Origin: Xanthostigma xanthostigma
Taxonomy: Eukaryota; Arthropoda; Insecta; Raphidioptera; Raphidiidae
Direction: 5' to 3'
Length of the DNA: 64,000 bases
Assembly (NCBI GenBank): GCA_963575645.1
Contig: OY754465.1
Span: 6,076,001 to 6,140,000 of the forward strand
Shown one piece after another: positions 44,571-51,527 of the stretch (position 1 is its first letter; each line of letters begins with the position of its first letter). A model generated the notes under the pieces. It did no database searches and was not told the DNA's origin. It was given only the letters and a program-made list of their open reading frames with translations. The position numbers and the translations under genes are program-made.

Positions 44571-46886
44571 TATATAAACATTTCCAAAAATGGTGTCAAA
44601 GTTCTTAGAAACTTATGAAACGTCGAGAAATTTTGGTCCGACCCCTAGGTCCCGCCATCCGACCGACGCCAATAGTGTAAGTGCCTTATGGCAAATACAC
44701 TAACAAGGGCTATTTTTCTTGCTAGATCCCGTGCTTGCTCTGAGCAAGAACCAATCAGGAAATAAATATCTTGTCACGTGGGCGACATGAACAAACGCTA
44801 ACAAACCAACATGGCGTCATCCTGCTCAGAGTCAGACAACAGACACGTTTTGCTCTGTGTTTATATTTGAACTGTTACTGCGCGCGCACCAGATCTATTC
44901 ACAAAACAAGCTTGGAAAGACGTCTCGTTTAAAGCGAACACATAAAAGCAATTAAGACCGCTAGAAAACTAGTAGTCTAATCTAGCAAAAAATCTAGCGG
45001 CAAATCCAGCCTCGTGTGCAGCGGGCTTTAAATTTCAACAGGGATTTTTTAAGTTCGATATTTCAAAAAATGAACGTTGCAATGCTAAATCAGGTTTCTG
45101 TCCCGTCACGAATATTAAAAGAATTTTTTGAAATAACTTTTTTTACAGGTGTTAATTGGAGAAATAGCAGAGCCTCACATCCGCGGAATTCTAGGAAGTG
45201 GTCCAATGATTAGCTATTCCCTAGGGATACTGTTGGTATATGCATTGGGATCACTTGTGGACTGGAGGACGGTTGCAGGATTGAGTACAATATTGCCTCT
45301 AACAGCTCTTGTCGCTTTCCTGTTTCTTCCCGAAAGTCCTGTTTGGCTCGTGAGGCAAGGTTTAATTGCAGAGGCTCATAAATCGATGAGTTGGTTACGT
45401 GGAGGAAGTATTCAGGTATTATTATTACAATAAATTTAAAAAAAAAACGAGTGTGCTTTAGACCACACGACTGAAGTAAAACTTCTTCCTGCCATAATTT
45501 CTTATTATTCACCCGAAAATTCACAAAATATGAACTTTAAAATGATTTTACAATTTTATTCACTTTAAACGTAGAGTATTTAATGTATTGAACAAAATAT
45601 TAATTTATAAAATTGTTCAAGAACGAAATGAACAGTCTAATGGAAGAAGAAAGAAATATAAACATAAAAATAATGAAAACAAAACTAATACATTGCAATT
45701 ACTTAGCTCTCGTTGGATTTTAGGCGTAAATCTTTATGAAATATTATTTAGCTCTGCAAGTTAAGTAGGTTTTCAAAACCCGATAGCGCCACTGGCAAGT
45801 AAAGTATGTGTCATTCTATTGTTAGTACTGCTTATATTTTCGGCCACCCGATGGCGCCACTAGCCAGTTAAGTATTTGTCATCCTCTATCTTCACTAACT
45901 TATATCTCCCTCTCAACTTCCGTTCGCCTCGCCCGATCACACTTCCGTAAATCTCTCATCATGCATTCACCAGCTTACTCCCCAAGTCAAGCGTGCGTAA
46001 AGAAGTTTTACTTCAAAAATATATACGTTTAAAAATGCGCATATTTAAGTTGACGTTTCAATTACAGGGTGAAAAAGAATTACAACAAATTATATCGCGT
46101 GTTCGCGAAGAAGAAGCGCAGAAACACCAGTTTGCTAGACGAGGCTCGGTCGTAGACACGGCTCAGACATGCGTCAATACTTTATTTAAACCGGAAATAA
46201 TGAAACCGTTCCTGATAATCAACATTTTCAATCTCCTCCAGATTTTCTCTGGCACTTATTTAATTGTGTTCTACGCCGTGGATATTTTATCGCAGATCAA
46301 CGGCAATTACATCGACCACTTTTTAGCAGCTGTTATTACAGCACTCGTTCGATTAATTTTCGCAACCGTTTCCGCCATTTTGTCTACGTCAGTCGGTCGC
46401 AGAAAACTTGGAGTAGGCTCCGGATTAGGATCGGCCATACCAGCTCTAATGTTGGGAACGTTTCTATATTTTCGAGATTTCAAAGATTCGTCTCAGCTTG
46501 ATTTATATGTAACTGGCATTTGTGTTTTGATTTATGTCGCCGCCAATACGACCGGACTAATGGTTTTGCCCGGACTAATGCTCAGCGAACTATTACCGGC
46601 CAGTAGAAGGGGTCTGGTTGGAGGAATATCGTTCAGCGTCTTAAACTTTACACTTTTCGTTGCAGCTAAAATGTTCCCGTTTATTAAGTCAGTGCTTGGA
46701 ATTCACGGCGTGTTTTGGATGTTTGGGACTTCGTCGCTGCTAGCGGCCATATTTTTGTATATCATGTTACCAGAAACCAAAGAAAGAACGCTAAACGAAA
46801 TAGAAGATTATTTTCTTAAAGATAACGTCATGTGGATAACACGTAAAAATTGTGAAAAAAATAGCAAAGAACAAAGCAGCGTATAA
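27935..46886 (+). CDS. Facilitated trehalose/sugar transporter, Tret1-like (MFS), N-terminus missing
   Basis: Joining 27935-28070, 42382-42590, 45149-45415 and 46068-46886 gives 476 codons plus stop in one frame, each junction obeying GT-AG. The product is a 12-helix sugar porter of the plasma membrane, probably moving trehalose or another sugar between haemolymph and cells. Visible motifs (numbered from the first visible residue) are GSWIASVHSAATP (43-55), DRCGRR (65-70), PESPVWL (176-182), SVGRRK (312-317) and PETKERT (439-445). Helix 7 reads LQIFSGTYLIVFYAVDI where many family members have QQ-SGI-, so substrate choice may differ. The first visible exon begins inside helix 1, so a short upstream coding exon with the start codon is missing or lies outside the window. 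Poly(A) signals follow at 47275 and 47306. No gene symbol is given because Tret1-like paralogs are numerous. Confidence 0.9.
28071..28372 (+). other. Start of the 14.3-kb transporter intron, no feature
   Basis: Intron sequence with a GC-richer patch at 28160-28215 (CCCCGGATCTACGGGGGG) that looks like an eroded transposon terminus but has no visible partner. Confidence 0.5.
28373..28514 (+). repeat. Intronic stem-loop repeat (GGCCGAAAGT family), copy 1
   Basis: It begins ATTAATGTATTTAATAAGCG and contains a hairpin CCGAAAGTTTGATAT / ATATCAAACTTTCGG (28448-28490). An inverted relative is at 41206-41348, near the other end of the same intron. Confidence 0.75.
28650..28702 (+). repeat. Short shared block with 44648-44703
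   Basis: TCCCGCCATCCGACCGTCGC followed by CAAT and ATAGCAAATGCCCTAA recurs with minor changes at 44648-44703. It is a fragment of a repeat whose limits could not be set. Confidence 0.6.
28991..29734 (+). pseudogene. Non-LTR retrotransposon, C-terminal reverse transcriptase remnant
   Basis: An open frame of about 248 codons encodes the region after the RT catalytic core: SKTKYMTFS, LKYLGVTIDCNLKWKDHI, a helical thumb/connector, and SYGLAAWGGA. The YADD box and everything before it are missing, and a stop lies just upstream (28988), so this is a 5'-truncated insertion. It lies in sense inside the transporter intron. After the stop an A-rich tail of AATAAA-type units extends to about 29998. It belongs to the jockey/CR1-like group, as does the RT at 32971, but is clearly a different family from it. 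Confidence 0.85.
29735..29998 (+). repeat. 3' UTR and (AATAA)n tail of the RT remnant
   Basis: Untranslated sequence with no ORF ends in ATAAAATAAATAAAATAAAA, consistent with the 3' tail of a non-LTR element. Next to it (29997-30040) is a ~45-base piece of the 35.5-kb foldback end (ACCATTCCCAGCTTCAAAAA). Confidence 0.65.
30055..30489 (+). mobile_element. DNA transposon MITE with perfect 35-bp inverted ends
   Basis: Bases 30055-30089 (AAGGCCGCTGCACACGAGGC, then TAGAAACGCTGCTAG) are the exact reverse complement of 30455-30489. The 435-bp interior is GC-richer, with TTCACGTGGGCAC and CATGGCGTCATTCTG, and has no transposase. A decayed, interrupted copy is at 43868-45030. No convincing target duplication was seen, so the superfamily is left open. 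Confidence 0.9.
30490..31490 (+). other. Intron sequence, mostly unassigned
   Basis: GC-richer than its neighbours. CGAACTGCGCACTGTA occurs twice and a shorter CGAACTGCG a third time at 30535-30625. A G/C-rich inverted segment (GGAGCCAAAGGCTCC) is at 31084-31098. This suggests fragments of a larger transposon, but no protein domain could be read. Confidence 0.5.
31494..31936 (+). mobile_element. pogo/Tigger-like element with TA target and transposase remnant
   Basis: The element (31496-31934) has inverted ends CAGTGTAACCTCTTTATAAC and its complement, bounded by TA. CAGT-starting ends and the TA target are typical of pogo/Tigger. An internal reading (about 31690-31765) gives DDSEPSPTIQQALDADKLIEK, which has the look of the C-terminal end of a pogo-type transposase. 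The rest of the transposase is deleted. Repeated TATAACGAA phrases mark the subterminal regions. Confidence 0.85.
31937..32870 (+). other. Intron sequence, unassigned
   Basis: A C/G-rich patch at 32130-32230 (GGGCGTACACAGATTTTGGC; CCTCCTGGATACGCC) has inverted ends and may be another small element. The remainder is AT-rich with no ORF. Confidence 0.45.
32873..34985 (-). mobile_element. 5'-truncated non-LTR retrotransposon with intact RT ORF
   Basis: The element comprises the RT ORF (32971-34977), a ~100-base 3' UTR with AATAAAGATTTTATG, and a tail of TATG units (32873-32890 on the plus strand as CATA units). It lies antisense inside the large intron of the transporter. Its 5' end stops a few bases before the ORF's first codon, so the endonuclease ORF part is missing. 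The unbroken RT indicates recent insertion. Confidence 0.88.
32971..34977 (-). CDS. Reverse transcriptase of a jockey/CR1-type non-LTR retrotransposon
   Basis: The 668-residue ORF contains the linker before the RT (WVTEEVKYLSKQKRCIY, 15-31), then RT motifs in order: NYRPISLL (233-240), QQYGFQKNKST (268-278), LDLTKAFDCVD (304-314), RGVPQGSILGP (364-374) and the catalytic YADD (397-400). A downstream FLGITIDKNLTWKQHI (471-486) and thumb/connector follow. The protein copies its own RNA onto nicked chromosomal DNA. No endonuclease, RNase H or gag-like domain is present, so the copy is 5'-truncated and could move only with outside help. The listed start is simply the first ATG in the surviving frame. 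Confidence 0.93.
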   Translation of the reverse strand: MVIKKLSIYIKYKTWVTEEVKYLSKQKRCIYELIKTTNNGTNEVIAQLKYNYDQINKTVKHKVKQTKIKYYEDLIKNSNNSSKMLWNIVRENKNETKKSGTKIESIIYNNQCVTEPNKIAESFNTYFVNISNKLGVNSININNFAGTNCANSIFLNPCSEAEVYNTCLTLNNTSATGTDMIPSNIIKHCAHYVSAPLTYIFNKCFQTGIFPSLMKTAIVQPIFKKGSAKDINNYRPISLLCNFSKVLERLIYNRLLNFFTDNNILAAQQYGFQKNKSTEMSLFNLVNTVLEQWNKSELSMAVCLDLTKAFDCVDTELLCCKMETYGIRGVPLQLIKSYLTERKQIVKIMSNNTECFSKEMTTIRGVPQGSILGPFLFLAFINDLPEYCNNNEKIFLYADDTALLYKANSLTNIEAVINSSLRILQNWFDDNGLKINMDKTQTIKFGSYNTNPTKLQLEHMNDLQILDNINFLGITIDKNLTWKQHILKLIKKLNTSVYLLRTLRNIISVPHLINIYYAIIQSSLNYGIIIWGNSTLVNELFIAQKKCLRAIAKITSRTSCKPIFRKYGIMTLFDLYIYSCAVFYKKNMELFETSTRKHEYNTKSKSIQSVNLLQTKLNVVYTGPYNSIIRIFNKLPYYLKNLPLKKFKVKLKSYLLNECHYTLQDYFN
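34990..35505 (+). other. Intron sequence, unassigned
   Basis: AT-rich DNA between the retrotransposon and the foldback; no ORF or repeat ends recognised. Confidence 0.5.
35510..37252. mobile_element. 1.7-kb foldback element with ~620-bp inverted arms
   Basis: Arms at 35510-36136 and 36633-37252 are imperfect reverse complements (AATTTGGTTTCGATCCG, CAGACGCATAGAG, ACCATTCCCCACTTGTGGGT). The 496-bp centre (36137-36632) is single-copy here and GC-richer. Fragments of the arm occur at 1406, 19066 and 29997. No transposase frame is open, so it is non-autonomous. The divergence between arms suggests moderate age. Confidence 0.88.
37516..37876 (-). mobile_element. AGTGAAACTTTTATT-ended element, copy 2
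   Basis: Inverted relative of 12412-12769 including the adjacent GTGTGGTTTTAAGAAACCAC. The interior TTACAGGCGGCCGCGGCG-type block is conserved. It inserts in the same intron. No ORF of note. Confidence 0.8.
38082..38690 (+). mobile_element. hAT-type MITE with TAGTGATGTG ends
   Basis: The element (38090-38682) has ends TAGTGATGTG and CACATCACTA and is flanked by CTGTTTTG and CTGTGTTG, an 8-bp duplication with one change. Internal GAGCGA/TCGCTC runs form subterminal repeats. A Helitron starts 13 bp after its right end. ORFs inside are not domain-bearing. Confidence 0.85.
38696..39303 (+). mobile_element. Non-autonomous Helitron, copy 3
   Basis: Starts TCTATACTAATATATA and ends CTAG before T (39300-39304). 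It has the best-preserved tRNA-Lys-like module of the four copies. The base before the element is T instead of the expected A, possibly a later change. Confidence 0.92.
38949..39021 (+). ncRNA. tRNA-Lys-derived sequence inside Helitron copy 3
   Basis: GGCTCAATCGGTAGAGCATG, GGGTCGTGGGTTCGAGCCCC and ACGTTGGGCG match insect tRNA-Lys from the D arm to the 3' acceptor strand. Differences are confined to the 5' acceptor strand (GTCGTATAT) and the anticodon loop (CTGTCAATA). The B box GGTTCGAGCCC is close to consensus. Confidence 0.82.
39342..39885 (-). mobile_element. hAT-type element (CAGCGTTGCCAG ends), copy 2
   Basis: The element (39350-39877) is the same family as 2176-2712 in opposite orientation and is flanked by CCGAATAG at 39342-39349 and 39878-39885. 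The duplication is perfect. The interior differs by a few indels, including a duplicated CCGAGTTATCC. Confidence 0.93.
39890..41205 (+). other. Intron sequence, unassigned, with a CGTA/ATGT simple repeat
   Basis: A short GTACGTACGTATGTATGTAC stretch is at 40408-40427. Phrases such as ATTTTATGAAAATCGGCCTA are typical of transposon 3' ends, and CTAGT at 40711-40715 could be a Helitron end, but no matching 5' end was found. No gene. Confidence 0.45.
41206..41348 (-). repeat. Intronic stem-loop repeat (GGCCGAAAGT family), copy 2
   Basis: Inverted relative of 28373-28514, sharing TTAATAAGCG, TGACC and GGCCGAAAG. It contains a longer loop, with GCCCTGCTCGTCATGCGCAG and the complementary CTGCGCATGACGAGCAGGGC, and a stem on CCGAAAGTGTGATA. 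Confidence 0.7.
41350..42380 (+). other. End of the large transporter intron, no feature
   Basis: AT-rich; a TTTA simple repeat is at ~42113-42131. The open frame upstream of exon B from 42279 is intronic; the acceptor is at 42381. Confidence 0.55.
42382..42590 (+). CDS. Tret1-like exon B (helices 2-4)
   Basis: The acceptor TATTGTTATAG ends at 42381 and the donor GTAACT starts at 42591. The first two bases complete the Ala codon begun in exon A. It encodes SVHSAATPVGALLSGVLMDR (helix 2 and the loop 2-3 signature DRCGRR) to VGSTAAPAQ. It is noticeably GC-richer than the flanks. Confidence 0.93.
42591..43117 (+). other. Intron B-C, first part, no feature
   Basis: No repeat ends recognised. 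The 109-codon ORF over this area (42365-42694) is an out-of-frame reading of exon B. Confidence 0.5.
43120..43858 (+). mobile_element. TTAA-flanked element with tandem units, copy 2
   Basis: Same family as 13108-13815: TTAA-GGATAGTATTTAAA at the left, AATTCCCCT-TTAA at the right. It has the same central hairpin (ATTAACTATTATCAAC side not identical) and at least three ~87-bp units of ATTCGCATACCC...TTTCACTGCGAGAC type, one of them shortened, at 43402-43615. It lies in intron B-C of the transporter. Confidence 0.75.
43868..45030 (+). mobile_element. Decayed copy of the 30055 MITE, interrupted by another sequence
   Basis: The ends TGCACACGAGGCTGG (43872) and CCTCGTGTGCAGCGGGCTTT (45010) match the inverted ends at 30055/30489. 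The right two-thirds (44700-45030) follows that element closely. About 700 bp of unrelated sequence (43990-44700) interrupts it, including an AT microsatellite. Confidence 0.75.
44499..44576. repeat. (TA)n microsatellite
   Basis: About 78 bases of nearly pure TA with a few A or C interruptions. A 71-codon ORF rich in Ile and Tyr over it is an artefact. Confidence 0.97.
45149..45415 (+). CDS. Tret1-like exon C (helices 4-6)
   Basis: The acceptor CTTTTTTTACAG ends at 45148 and the donor GTATTA starts at 45416; 89 codons in phase 0. It encodes VLIGEIAEPHIRGILGSG, helix 5 and helix 6, and the sugar-porter signature PESPVWL at its end. The splice junction after SIQ falls in the large cytoplasmic loop, as is usual in this family. 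Confidence 0.94.
45451..46018 (-). mobile_element. Family R1 element, copy 3, making up most of intron C-D
   Basis: It matches 5985-6564 at both ends (GAGTGTGCTTTAGACCACAC at left, AGAAGTTTTACTTCAAAAAT at right), with a diverged middle. Intron C-D is 652 bp (45416-46067) and this element accounts for about 568 of them, ending 49 bp before the next exon. Confidence 0.82.
46068..46886 (+). CDS. Tret1-like exon D (helices 7-12 and C-terminus)
   Basis: The acceptor GTTTCAATTACAG ends at 46067. 272 codons then a TAA at 46884-46886. It opens with the charged cytoplasmic loop GEKELQQIISRVREEE, then helix 7 (NLLQIFSGTYLIVFYAVDIL), SVGRRK between helices 8 and 9, and PETKERTLNEIEDYF just after helix 12. 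A short polar tail rich in Lys and Ser ends the protein. Confidence 0.95.
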   Translation, partial: GEKELQQIISRVREEEAQKHQFARRGSVVDTAQTCVNTLFKPEIMKPFLIINIFNLLQIFSGTYLIVFYAVDILSQINGNYIDHFLAAVITALVRLIFATVSAILSTSVGRRKLGVGSGLGSAIPALMLGTFLYFRDFKDSSQLDLYVTGICVLIYVAANTTGLMVLPGLMLSELLPASRRGLVGGISFSVLNFTLFVAAKMFPFIKSVLGIHGVFWMFGTSSLLAAIFLYIMLPETKERTLNEIEDYFLKDNVMWITRKNCEKNSKEQSSV

Positions 46887-47311
46887 ACTGATTTTTATAC
46901 AATTTTTTATATGTGATAATAATTTTAGTACTGATTAGTAATTATTTATTGTTTTAAATATAATAAGAATTAAGATAAACATTGAAAACTTAAAATTGTA
47001 AAAATTTTATGAAACCGAAAACATCAATTAGGTATAGAAATGATAATTAATTATATCAAAAAATGTAGAATTAAAATTGTGAATTTAAAACAGGGTAGCA
47101 AATAGCACGCTAATGGGTAGTATTATAGCTTTTATAAGAATATTTTGATAATTTATTATTACATTATTTACAAAAAACACAACATATATCATGACATTAA
47201 AATTGTATCTAGTTTTCTTTTTAAAAAATAAGTTTATTCTTTAAATATTTATTGTAAATGTTTGTTTCTATTAAAATAAAGTTATAGGATTTCAATTACA
47301 TTTGAAATAAA
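46887..47311 (+). other. 3' UTR region of the transporter gene
   Basis: AT-rich with no ORF. AATAAA occurs at 47275-47280 and 47306-47311, so the transcript probably ends shortly after 47300. Confidence 0.6.
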
Positions 47312-47373
47312 AATCGCTTTCACTAAAAATGATATTTTCGACGATATCTATACTAATAATAAGGTTCCATGTC

Positions 47374-47475
47374 TTTTTCCCCGACGACATTATCCCCGCG
47401 TCATTATCCTCGAACGACAATATCCCCGACGGCAATATCCCCGACGACAACATCCCCCACGACAATATCCCCGAC
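47374..47475 (+). repeat. 15-bp minisatellite
   Basis: About seven units of TATCCCCGACGACAA with small changes, much GC-richer than the flanks. The frame happens to stay open and would encode repeats such as DNIPD, but there is no start context or domain. A Helitron-like TCTATACTAATAATAA occurs just before it at 47346. Confidence 0.8.
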
Positions 47476-47496
47476 TTGAAAGAAATAACCCTATTT

Positions 47497-47765
47497 CAGT
47501 TCTATTCAAACAATTAACTATCTAATTCGCATACCCCGTTATCGTTCACCCCGGAATTGAAGGCAATTTTAAATAAAAGGCTTGATTTTTTTTGACGTGA
47601 TAACGTCTTATAAATTGATGAATCACCAATATTATGATGAATCACCAATATAATAAATTGATAAAACACCGGCTGCATGTACGAAAAAGTGTAACGTAAC
47701 GTTCCTAACGTTCGTAACGCATAACGCGTAACGTTCCGCCTGACCCTGTGCGTGCTTTTTGCTAA
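47497..47765 (-). repeat. Mosaic of three dispersed repeats
   Basis: 47497-47540 matches the TTAA element (TTCAAACAATTAACTAT, ATTCGCATACCCCGTTATCG). 47540-47575 matches the end of the 15801 element (AAGGCAATTTTAAATAAAAG). 47590-47765 is the inverted right part of the 17645 repeat (GACGTGATAACGTCTTATAA). The joints are abrupt, which suggests rearrangement. Confidence 0.7.
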
Positions 47766-48096
47766 TTTCTCGCTCAATTTAAATCAGATCGGTTTGAAAC
47801 CAGTCTTAAACGAAAGAGGAGAACATTTTACATAGATTTCGTATAACAGAATTTGCCTAAACAGTTTTTTTATACAAATTTATATAGAAAAATATTTTAT
47901 ACAAATTTATATAGAAAAATAGCTGTATAAATGCATTGTTGTCTATTGCATGGCGCGCGCGCGACGTGGTCGGTCGTCTTTGTTTGCCGTACATGGAAAT
48001 TAGAAAATAACGTATGTCTTGTCTTAACATGAAAACGGCTGCATTTCTAATGTTTATTTTTTGACATTAGTATTTTGTGATTTGCAAAGCCTTCTA
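47766..48096. other. No gene recognised
   Basis: Contains a 33-base direct duplication (TTATACAAATTTATATAGAA twice at ~47870-47920) and a GC run GGCGCGCGCGCGACG at 47952. Nothing else seen. Confidence 0.5.
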
Positions 48097-49321
48097 ATAG
48101 TTAAAGCAATGGTGCGTATTTCAATCGGTGGAAAGCAACCGGATGACTCTTGGTATTTGAGTTCCTGAAGCAATTTGGAAACTTTTTTGTTCAGTACCTC
48201 ATAACCCCAAAATGGAAGGAATCGGAGAAAAGAGGGGGGGGTCAAAACGTAAAAAAAAATTGTTTAGAAACCAAATGGAAAGGCGGTAGCATTAAAGTAC
48301 ATGTACTCACTATTGTTTAAAAAAATTGTCATCCGAAACTTGCGGACGGTTTGCGCGAACCGATTTTTTGAAAATCGGAAAAAAAAAATTGTGTCGCAAC
48401 CGGTTGCGATTTTGAGGAAAATACTTGTTTTTGTTCAGAGATGCTGTAAAAAAATTGTCATCCGTTTCTGCTGGACGGATTTTGAGGAATTAAAGGTTTG
48501 AGTGGCTAAAATTCCCGATTTTTCACTAGCTTTTTTCAAACATCATAAAAAAATTGCTAAAATTGTTAAAAACGGATGACGTTTCTTATACATGTTCTCA
48601 GAGGGTCCAACTATAATATGTATCAATGTCATCCGTTTTTATAACATTTAACCTCATTTTTCAACCCCTAAAGGGGTTGTGTACGTTATCTGTATGCCAA
48701 CAGAAACGAGTCTAACCTCAATATTCTGATTAATATCGCACAAAAGTAAGGGGTTGAAAAATGGGGTTAAATGTTATAAAAACGGATGACATTGATACAT
48801 ATTATAGTTGGACCCTCTGAGAACATGTATAAGAAACGTCATCCGTTTTTAACAATTTTAGCAATTTTTTTATGATGTTTGAAAAAAGCTAGTGAAAAAT
48901 CGGGAATTTTAGCCACTCAAACCTTTAATTCCTCAAAATCCGTCCAGCAGAAACGGATGACAATTTTTTTACAGCATCTCTGAACAAAAACAAGTATTTT
49001 CCTCAAAATCGCAACCGGTTGCGACACAATTTTTTTTTCCGATTTTCAAAAAATCGGTTCGCGCAAACCGTCCGCAAGTTTCGGATGACAATTTTTTTAA
49101 ACAATAGTGAGTACATGTACTTTAATGCTACCGCCTTTCCATTTGGTTTCTAAACAATTTTTTTTTACGTTTTGACCCCCCCCCTCTTTTCTCCGATTCC
49201 TTCCATTTTGGGGTTATGAGGTACTGAACAAAAAAGTTTCCAAATTGCTTCAGGAACTCAAATACCAAGAGTCATCCGGTTGCTTTCCACCGATTGAAAT
49301 ACGCACCATTGCTTTAACTAT
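48097..49321. mobile_element. 1.2-kb foldback with ~570-bp near-identical arms
   Basis: Bases 48097-48669 pair with 48749-49321 with almost no mismatches; the loop is 79 bases. The octamer GTCATCCG (either strand) occurs five times per arm: 48140, 48328, 48457, 48573 and 48628 on the left, mirrored on the right. A C-run of nine facing a G-run sits near each outer part. There is no ORF of consequence. Arm identity implies a young element or ongoing correction. Superfamily unknown; no target duplication could be assigned. Confidence 0.93.
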
Positions 49322-49439
49322 AAGTTAACTATTGGAATAACTAATTATTATTAGAACATAATATTTTGTAAGTTGCAAACGTCACTTTTGACATTTCTTA
49401 TCATTCCGACACCAAGGATAAGCGGATTGAAACCAAATT

Positions 49440-49530
49440 TTGGGAGGTTTAGGTTATGTATTACGGAATACGTTATCACGTAAAACTATCGTCCGTAAAC
49501 CGACTTTACAGACAACCAATTTTTTTACAT
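49440..49530 (-). repeat. Dispersed repeat with GTAAAGTCGGTTTACGGACG, inverted fragment
   Basis: On the minus strand TTGGTTGTCTGTAAAGTCGG and ACGTGATAACGTATTCCGTA match 17655-17720, including the following ACATAACCTAAA. Confidence 0.8.
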
Positions 49531-49649
49531 GAAGTTGGACTAAGTCTAAACCAATTCTGAAAATTTTAGGGGGGTTGCCCGATTATTATTTAAATAAATA
49601 AGTGACTTCAAAAGTAGGCATATTTAACATTGGCTTTATGGTAAAACGG

Positions 49650-49968
49650 TAGATGGATGATATGTGTTCATTGATTTCTCCAAAACTAGTCGGTGTAAAA
49701 AATTATTGAAACCAAAAAAAACCCGTTGTGCCCGACTAATTTTGAAGATATTTAATTAAAAAGATTAAATATCTTTTTAATTAGTCGGGCACAACGGGTT
49801 TTTTTTGTTTTCAATAGTTTATTAAGGTTTTAACTTTAATTTAAATAGTTTTTTTTTTTATTTCCACCGACTAATTTTGGAGAAATCAATGAAAACATAT
49901 CATCCATCTACCGAAATATTAAAAAAAAATCAAGCTTTTTATGCCTTGGTGCTCGTACTACCTTAATA
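49650..49968 (-). mobile_element. Truncated copy of the 15801-17027 element
   Basis: It carries the internal hairpin (CCGACTAATT, AGATATTTAATT, AATTAGTCGGGCACAACGGG at 49700-49850) and the right terminus with GGTGCTCGTACTACC-TTAA. It lacks the Helitron seen in the other copy and also lacks the left terminus. Confidence 0.8.
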
Positions 49969-49974
49969 ATTATT

Positions 49975-51265
49975 ATTTTATTATTATTAGCTATGTGTAT
50001 TCACAAGAAATAACAGGAGGATTCTTTCTGATTTCAAGAAAGAAAACACAAAATAATTACTGATTGTCTAAAAATGAATATTCTTACCTTAAATATCATC
50101 GTAGGTATAGCTCCAAAAATCACAACCTTGGTGGAAATGGGACACGATTAAACGATAACAAATGCACATAGCACTTAAAAAGCTAGTTAATAATGTATAC
50201 AAAACTTAAAAAGTTAGTAAATACCTAAATATAAAACAAACCAATTATTTACATATTTTATAAAAAATATTCACTCTTTATAACGTTTAACTATTCACAC
50301 TTCATCACTAAACCACGTTTTTCAATACTGACTGATTTTAGAAAAACACGATAAATCAAGTTTCAAATAAATCAATGATCGATTATGCAATAGTACAATA
50401 ATTTACATTAGTAATCAATTATCTAATTAATGTTACAATCCATTTTTTATACTTATAAAATCAGATAATAACCGACCACCACTGTTTTGTCGGGAATAAC
50501 TAGCAGTAATATAATTAAATTAAAATTTTATAAATGATAAAATATATTATTATGTACCTACTTCAATTATAACAAAAATTGGGCGAGCTACTACTTTTCA
50601 AAAAAATCATTTTCAACTATTATTTTTGTGTCAGCACCATCTAGAAGACAAGTTCCAAACAAAGCTACAGACGCAAACCAATCATACGGTCGACCAAAGC
50701 GCTAATAGACGTCAATGGACAAATTTTATAACCATGAAAAAACAATTGTTGCAAAAATAATATTAATAAGTATGTATCTAGGATCAATACAGGTTATTTT
50801 CGATGAGTAACATTATATTGAAACAAGCGTCACACGAATCAAAATCGAAATACTTTCGAGATATATAGAACACAATTTACCTACATTAGGTGCTGTTTAC
50901 GCTGTAATTGGCACAATTAAATAAAGAAAATTTATTCTTATTGTTAATTTATCCAGATATATTAAATGACACTAAAAAGTACACAATAATGGTTTACTGG
51001 AACTTCTTGATTCTTCCGCTTTTAAATGACACCTCAAAGTTTGTTATATCTTTATTTTTTACAAATAACAGCAGTTTTGCCTTTTTTTAGTAAAAGCGTT
51101 GCTTGAGTAAGTCGAAGTGAGTGGCATCCGAGAACATAGCCGTAGTCCTACGGCAAGAGATAATATGCATTTTAAATTAGTAAAAAACAACTTAGATCGC
51201 CCATGACAGATTTTTGGATTTTTTATGCTTATCAGTAATGCTGCTAGGCGCCAAAATGTTTTCAT
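49975..51265. other. No gene recognised
   Basis: About 1.3 kb of AT-rich DNA with only chance ORFs (60-75 codons, Ile/Leu/Phe/Asn-rich). No tRNA-like boxes or repeat ends were found. Confidence 0.5.
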
Positions 51266-51266
51266 A

Positions 51267-51527
51267 AAATAAAATATTTTTAGCAAAAAAATTGAACCGA
51301 CTTCAAAAAATATGCACTAAAAAGTAAAAAATAATAGTTGTTATTTTTGGAGTCGGTGTCAGCCAAAATGAAATCTATCCCGAGAACTAGAGACATGTAA
51401 GATTTAAATTGCTACTTTCGAATTCCGATGTGACACCGACTCCAAAAATAACAATAATTATTATTTTTTACTTTTTAGTGCATATTTTTTGAAGTCGGTT
51501 CAATTTTTTTGTTAAAAATATTTTATT
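51267..51527. repeat. Near-perfect hairpin B, ~94-bp arms
   Basis: 51267-51360 pairs with about 51432-51527. It shares the outer stem and the ACTAAAAAGTAAAAAATAAT block with hairpin A. The inner stem differs: AGTTGTTATTTTTGGAGTCG here versus a GCGTATTGAAATGTTTTGGA-containing stem in A. The loop of ~70 bases is also different. Confidence 0.88.

Noticed and set aside
44384..44599. Ile/Tyr-repeat ORF
   Set aside because: Translation of the (TA)n microsatellite.
47329..47517. ORF with DNIPD repeats
   Set aside because: Translation of the 15-bp minisatellite downstream of the transporter; no domain or gene context.
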